From Labyrinthula sp. Ha (lineage: Eukaryota > Sar > Bigyra > Labyrinthulida > Labyrinthulaceae): a stretch of 64,000 nucleotides of DNA. The stretch's first letter is position 1. Each line of letters begins with the position of its first letter. The notes under the pieces were generated by a model, which did not search any database, had not been told where the DNA came from, and saw only the letters and a list, made by a program, of their open reading frames with translations. The translations under genes and the position numbers were made by a program. This document shows positions 58,237 to 64,000 of the stretch, piece after piece. The stretch is taken from NCBI GenBank assembly GCA_015227615.1, contig JAALGZ010000036.1, positions 124,001 to 188,000 of the forward strand, read 5' to 3'.

Positions 58237-58903
58237 TTAAAATTCACCCTCACCACAGCCTGTCCAATAATCTTGACCTCGTATATCAGCAGCAAATGCA
58301 GCAAATACAGATCCAAGAGATATTAAGATAATGTAAATGAGATAGAAACAGCATTGCATCGGTGGGTTCGGCGGAATTAGGTTGACTTTATTCATTTCCT
58401 TAGACTCTACTTCTTTTAAGTAAGCATCTACTGCTTGGTTATATTTTTTCTGTCTATATACGTGGATTCCAATAATAGGAAGTAATAAAAGAAACGAACA
58501 GGTTGCAAACAGGACAGAAAATTCTGATTCCACGTTTAATCCTTCTTGAGCAACACTCTTGGAAACGCAAGAGCAGTTAAACTAGAATGAAGATAGTAAA
58601 AAGAAATACGTAAAAATTTCCATCACAGGGATGATCACATGCCTTATCAGTTCCAACACTGGTTATACCAAACAAACAGGATGCAATTGTTCCATTTTCA
58701 TCTATTTCCGCAAATTCTGCACTAGGAAATAAAAACTTCAGCCCAAAACAGTGGAAAATGTGTGTTATAAGACAGAATTTGATTTACCCTTCAGAAACTT
58801 CAAGACAGAAACTTCTTCCATCACAACCTTGTGGATTTGGATTGTTATATGCTAGAGCAGCGGTAAAAAAGGAATACAATAACAGAAATGTTTTCGAATC
58901 CAT
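58237..58903 (-). CDS. Secreted-pathway Cys-rich two-helix membrane protein, three exons
   Basis: Exons 58788-58903, 58610-58721 and 58237-58581, with introns of 66 and 28 nt, give 190 aa. The ORF visible in the last exon alone lacks an ATG; splicing supplies one at 58901-58903 and a clear signal peptide (residues 1-18, MDSKTFLLLYSFFTAALA). The ectodomain of about 75 residues has seven cysteines (27, 33, 54, 67, 71, 79, 81). Two membrane helices lie at about 98-118 and 154-174, with a short charged loop between, and a Gly/Asp-rich tail. I recognise no family. It probably resides at the cell surface or in the secretory pathway. It is divergent from the 401-aa gene across 123 bp. Confidence 0.72.
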
Positions 58904-59026
58904 TTTTCCCTCGAGTCACACTAGAAATAAGCAATGGCTATTCTGGTCATTTCCTTTGTGCAGATTAACAGGCTACTTTTCAAAATAAAATAATTTTATT
59001 ATTATGCACGTATTATTTTTGGAGAA
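58904..59026. promoter_or_regulatory. Compact divergent promoter, 123 bp
   Basis: The spacer between the start codons of the Cys-rich membrane protein gene and the 401-aa gene. It contains a run of A/T just before the plus-strand ATG. None of the recurrent elements was found. Confidence 0.35.
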
Positions 59027-60232
59027 ATGCAGTTTCTAAGAGAAGTTAAAGCAAAGACTCCAGTCACCTTCACATATAATGAAAACGTTGATTCACTAAG
59101 TATGATAGGTCTTAAAGGCTCATATTTTAAGTTTCCTCGCCCAAATAACCAGTTTTTGAATGCAGATAGCATATGTAAGCTTAAACTTTCACTGGATCAA
59201 CTGAACTTGAAGAAAGTTAACAGCAAACAAATAATGGAAGCCATTGGACAATTTAAAAACCTTGAAAGGTTATTTATTACTTTTGGTAAAATGGATTCTA
59301 AATCCATTCTACTTCTTAAATATATTCTAAAACGCAATACGAAATTAGAGCAACTATATATTTTAAATAGCTTTGGTTCCTTCCTCAATAGAAACCAAAT
59401 CCGGTCTTTTTTTCTTGCGCTTGATTGTTCTAAATCCCTAAAGGTGGTTAAGTTTGATTTATTCACAAGTCCTATTTGGTTCTCCGTCATTATTTCCAAT
59501 TTTTATGTACAAGAGGAAAACGGTGAACATTTGGGCAATATGCAACGCTGCCAAAAAATACCTACCTGTATTCGTTCGGAGTTTTATCCTTTCATTTTAA
59601 AAAGATATAATATGAATAAGAACTGTATTTTTAATAGAACAATTAGCCTAGAGCTAAGAGTTGACAGAGAGGAGTCCATAATTGACTTTGCTGCGCTTAG
59701 CTTTGCTAAGCCATGTTGGCTTAGATCACTCAAAAACGTGTATCTTCATATGTCTATATTCAACCTAAGGAGTGTTTCTATAGTTGCACTGAGTCAGAAG
59801 CTTTTTCGAAAACTGACTTCACTAAGAAGATTGGATGTTGGTTATCTACTAGAAAAACATTGTCCTATTTCGTTTATTCCATTCATTTTTCAAGAAGTCC
59901 TTGAGCAATCTAATAGAACAGAGTTCCTTCGTTTTGAGTTTGTACGAAAACAAATTTTTAAGACAGAATACAAAGTGCCTAATCTCCAGAATTTAGATGA
60001 GAGATATAGCCAGGTATTAGAGGAACGCTTAAAGAGGGTTGAAAATCTTTTGCCAAGCCCGAAGATTTTTGAACTTCGTGACGATGATGCATTCAAAGTA
60101 CTATATGTCACTGAAAAATATATGGGATTTGGAAAAGAATATGAATGTCATGAGAAACTTAGTAATGTATTTGAGCCTACGGGATTGTACGTTACTAATG
60201 CAGAGCTTATAGATAAAGCGTTTTCTTCTTGA
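59027..60232 (+). CDS. 401-aa leucine-rich-repeat-like protein
   Basis: An intronless frame from ATG 59027 that ends in TGA. Two stretches (about residues 45-130 and 230-300) show leucine-rich-repeat spacing, for example ICKLKLSLDQLNLKKV, FKNLERLFITF, TKLEQLYIL and LTSLRRLDVGYLL. They resemble the loose ribonuclease-inhibitor type. No signal peptide, membrane helix or F-box was seen. It may be a distant relative of the ~315-aa family, which has a similar residue mix, but no anchor aligned. The C-terminal 90 residues are charged and helical. Confidence 0.75.
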   Translation: MQFLREVKAKTPVTFTYNENVDSLSMIGLKGSYFKFPRPNNQFLNADSICKLKLSLDQLNLKKVNSKQIMEAIGQFKNLERLFITFGKMDSKSILLLKYILKRNTKLEQLYILNSFGSFLNRNQIRSFFLALDCSKSLKVVKFDLFTSPIWFSVIISNFYVQEENGEHLGNMQRCQKIPTCIRSEFYPFILKRYNMNKNCIFNRTISLELRVDREESIIDFAALSFAKPCWLRSLKNVYLHMSIFNLRSVSIVALSQKLFRKLTSLRRLDVGYLLEKHCPISFIPFIFQEVLEQSNRTEFLRFEFVRKQIFKTEYKVPNLQNLDERYSQVLEERLKRVENLLPSPKIFELRDDDAFKVLYVTEKYMGFGKEYECHEKLSNVFEPTGLYVTNAELIDKAFSS

Positions 60233-63200
60233 ATTAAGCTTAAGACAAGAAATATACACCTTTTTAAATTTCTAGTGTTTAAAGCAGAAACTCGGGGGAA
60301 CTCACAATTGAAGCTTCAAAGCGCATTCCTTATCCTTACTTACTAACATAATAGAAAAAACTCCAATAGCAAAGTAGAAATAATACGTTTAGAAAAAAAG
60401 ATATCCTAGAGGGATAAGAAAAAAAACTATTAATAGAAATAGTTTGTTCTACTTGTATGTAGTAAAATTGACTCATGAAGCACGGCATGGGTCCCTTAGA
60501 TATCAAATAGGTTGAATGCTAAGAATCCTTATACAGAATGAACTTAATTCCAATGATAAAAAAAATCTAAAGAATATAGAAAATAATCAAGCGCAAAAAA
60601 TATATTTTTAATAGCTGATGCTTGAGAAATTTCAGAAGATAATTATAAAATAAATATTTGCAAAACGTGAAAGTAGTTAATAAGCAATAAAAAGAGTTTA
60701 GGTGTTTTACTTTATAGTTTTTCTTTGGTATTTCTCTACAATAGTTTGATTAACATAGTGACGTGTGCAGTTTAATAAATACAGATGGAGAATTACCAAT
60801 ACGATAACATTAGGGGTCATAAATACCCATCAAAGCAACAAAGAAACATTAATATAAGCATAGGGACGTTGAATATTTAATCCAATGCACTCTCAAAGTT
60901 TATAACCAACAAAGTTATATATCTTCTTAAGAGAAGATCTATATATTATTTTTTGGGAAAAAGTGTGCAAAGTGCAACTCGGTGTATGCTATCTCAGTAC
61001 CCTTATAGATTTAGGTATCTATGATTCAAGTTTAAGGGAATGGTAGTTTAAATAAAATGGGGTTCTTATTAACCAGTGAAGAGTTAAAGGAGAGAATATT
61101 TGAGCAAGACCTAAACGAGTAATTCCAAGACAATAAAACATATACATCATAAACCTAGACATTCTAACATATTTATTTGGTTTAATTGTATATACCATCG
61201 TGATAGTACATAAAGAAAGAAATTCGTTACTTTATTCAGAGCCAACAATAAATGTAACAAATGTGGCTAGATCATATATGGGCTATTGAAGAAGCTATCA
61301 CTGTGATAATAGGAACATCATCATTTGAACTAAAACATATTGTAAACCATGGGCAAAAACTCTGCGAAACACATAAATACTTCAAGAAATGTACTGAAAA
61401 TAAAGTTAAAACTCAAGAGTTATAAAGTGATTGGAATATTTAGAACACTCACTTTAATATTATACAAAGTAGCTTCAATGGCTACAACCATGAATACGCA
61501 AGGCTTAAGATCTGCGAAAAGCTTCTTCAAGACAAAAGGGAGAGTATTTTATTAAGAAGATCATCGATAAAAAAATATAACACAGAAAAGTTATTATGTC
61601 TAATTACTTCATTGGGTGATAATATCGACTTTTTTGTGAAGGTACAAGTAATTTTTAGAGAAGATTTCAATGGTGACATAAACAAAGCAAAAAAATAATA
61701 TTTACATAACCAAGCAAGGTTAATAAATACTGGAAAAATAAACCAATTCATCGTTCGCAATAAACATGACACGAAGACTTAAGAACCAGAATACCTCTTC
61801 AACAAAGAGCTCGAGTTCAGCTGTTGCAGAACAGATAATAAATGTAAACAGCTAAATATGAGTTTCTAGGGTTAGGGTATTAAGTATTATCTAATAAGTT
61901 TATGAGCAATATAGTAAAACTTCTCAAGAAAAAACATGTAACAGGTGAGTGATATAAAATATTAAAAAGAAATTTAAGCATCTTTCCATTATATGATCTT
62001 AGTTAAGTTAAGAAAACCATTGTTATAACAATTACGTCAAAAAAAAAGAATGTTCTTACTGTAGATTTATGAACAATTATTCGAACCTAATAATAGATAA
62101 CGAGCAATTATTAATATCAGTAATCAGGATGACATTCTTTATAAATCCTCAAATAATTAGCTAATGAGAGAGCTAATGTTTCGTTGGTAGATCCCAACTC
62201 AATATTATAGAACGAGATATGAGAATCCAATAAGAGACAACTTCAAAATCCTTCTTAACAATAGGAAATACATGCTTGGGCCAAAATTTGTAATATAGTC
62301 TCGAAGATATCTGCTGTAGTAAGGCCTCAATATTAATGAACTTATTATGCGCATTACTGAAAAAGATGTGAAAAATTTTTCACACCTTAATAAAAAAATT
62401 GAACAGTTCAACTTGAATAGCTATATCAATTCCCCGAAGCAACATCAGCTGGGAAGTAAGTTAAGGATGATCGTCTAGAAGGGTAAATGCATCAAATCTA
62501 ATAGCTTATTTCGGATCTATTCTCTCTTCTCAACATTTCATTATTGCCGAAAAAGAAGATGAAATATCTAGCTAGATATTATATTTCGTGTATGTAAATG
62601 GATAACAGAGTCAGAACGAAAATAATAATTCTTGGTAGAGTTACTGCAATGTGGTGTAATTAGAAGAAAAGATTTGATGAATCTAATTAGATGATAAATT
62701 ATTGCTCATAATATCGCTAAGGGTTCAAAATCATGTGGTTCCAGTAGATGAGAAATTTACAAAGTTAATTATTTTTTTCCAGTTAAAGTAAATTAAAATT
62801 TTTATTGGAACTATATAGATATATAAAATGGTTGGAAACACGTTAGACGAAAGTATAGAATTTTTGTAAAAGCACGGTGCATTCTCGTTCTGTGCAAAAA
62901 TACACTTAAAACAATGTATGTTACACCAGAACTCTAGCTCATAAAGTCGAATTAGGGCTGATAAACTGGGTTATTTTAACCACGTTTATTTTTAGCAAAA
63001 TAATATACAAATATATTAAGCAAGCTAAGTTTAATCGGTAATTTCTTGCCTAGATACCAGCCACATATGGGATTTATAAACTTCACTGAGATAAAAAGAA
63101 ACTATATAAACTTCTCAATTCATTATTTGAAAACTACCATAAAGAGTAACAAGATATGATATGTTCCAAATAATTATTAAAAGTGGGAAAATAGAATAAC

Positions 63201-64000
63201 AGATTTTGGCCATATTCGTTTCCTTGGGCTATGTCACCATTTCAAGAATTCATTAAGATAGTATATAAATTAAAAAAATAATTACTAAGATATCTTATGC
63301 CAACTTGGATGATAGTGAAACTTTAAATGAAAGAGATTTTCCCCTACAAGAATAGCTTTCTGTCGGTAGCAATTGAAAAAAAATCCATTTTAAAGTAATT
63401 ATCCAGGAGGAAGGTTTAGATAAAAAAAGGAAACTAACCTACAAAATACAGCAGTAGAAAGATACAAAAAATAGCCTCGAAGAATAGCCAGAATTAAATT
63501 TTCATTAGTTAAACTTGATGGTATTTATACCCCAAATACTACCAGTCAATCTACAAAACAAGAAACAAAATATTTGCCCATTATTTGCCTCCCAAACAGC
63601 AAGTATTACAAAAGGCTTAGCAATATATGTATAACTGAAACCACAAAAGATACTAGCTAAATATTTATGACAAGCATATACACTTTAGATGGCAATCAGA
63701 TCTAAAATAAACTGACTAAGGTTAGAGAAACAGTGGATGTAAAAAAGTTCTTATGAAAATGTAGAATACAAATTCAACTTATTTTACCAAAGTATATATG
63801 GTTGCCAACCACACTATTCCAAAGAGTGCTACCACTTACCTCATGTCTAACCAGAAAAGCTTTTATTCATCAAATGAGCATTAGAGATAATAATTAAAAA
63901 TCAAAAAATAGTAACTGAAATCGAGGGTGTGTCATGAGCCTTATGCACATGTATATATATATATATATATAAAGTTAGGTCTAAGCTTACATGAGACAGT
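60233..64000. other. AT-rich, A-skewed gene-free end of the window
   Basis: No supported gene. The plus strand is conspicuously A-rich relative to T compared with, for example, 18-22 kb. The small ORFs at 61349, 61527 and 62205 look like chance. A TA microsatellite lies near the end. Confidence 0.5.
63952..63971. repeat. TA dinucleotide microsatellite
   Basis: About ten TA units in a row, in the AT-rich end of the window. Confidence 0.9.

Noticed and set aside
58741-58748. GCCCAAAA as another copy of the TTTTGGGCAA element
   Set aside because: It lies inside an intron of the Cys-rich membrane protein gene and lacks the final AA.
59531-59541. TTTGGGCAATA near-match to the promoter element
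   Set aside because: It is within the coding sequence of the 401-aa gene and lacks the first T.

Overview
The window is nuclear DNA from a eukaryote. It is strongly AT-rich and carries about 16 protein genes, in small clusters separated by gene-poor stretches of up to about 6 kb. Eukaryotic hallmarks are an intronless actin, a mitochondrial VDAC porin, a Pumilio (PUF) RNA-binding protein, an MDP-1-type HAD phosphatase, a bHLH factor, a pair of G-protein-alpha-like genes and spliceosomal GT-AG introns. All three stop codons end genes, so the code looks standard. Most introns are only 26-34 nt long, two are 66-68 nt, and several show a TAAC-like branch site just before the acceptor. The actin reads [12 protein letters not shown] and [10 protein letters not shown] where animal and fungal actins usually differ. 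That suggests a protist (stramenopile-like in these positions), but the lineage is not resolved here.

Layout: 1-5.5 kb is a compact cluster: a truncated two-helix membrane protein (-), a 982-aa orphan (+), a 371-aa orphan (-) whose stop shares a TTAA with its neighbour, and a Hes-like bHLH factor (+). VDAC stands alone at 7.7-8.5 kb. From 10.5 to 15.0 kb lies a 1332-bp inverted duplication; each arm carries a five-exon G-alpha-like gene that has lost every GTP-binding motif, and a member of a dispersed ~315-aa gene family sits between them. From 15 to 31.7 kb there is one more family member (22.8 kb), with decayed non-LTR retrotransposon pieces on either side: a reverse transcriptase (-) at 21.7-22.6 kb and an endonuclease (+) at 25.9-26.7 kb. 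At 31.7-33.4 kb a three-exon membrane protein converges on MDP-1. At 39.5-44.5 kb are the PUF protein and an 810-aa orphan. At 50.7-52.2 kb a small tail-anchored protein candidate converges on actin. At 57.2-60.2 kb there is a third family member, a three-exon secreted Cys-rich membrane protein (-) and a 401-aa leucine-rich protein. The rest is gene-poor, AT-rich sequence.

The most notable system is the pair of inactive-looking G-alpha paralogues. They keep an N-myristoylation site and the overall fold pattern, have near-identical coding and intron sequence, but differ in promoter and in the extreme C-terminal tail, where G-alpha proteins contact receptors. Two regulatory themes recur: a TTTTGGGCAA element found exactly four times, each in front of a gene, and CACGTG boxes in front of PUF and the 810-aa gene, a site type that the bHLH factor's basic region is predicted to bind. 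Several ORFs had only TTG or GTG at their apparent start; I moved those starts to the nearest in-frame ATG or to a spliced upstream exon.
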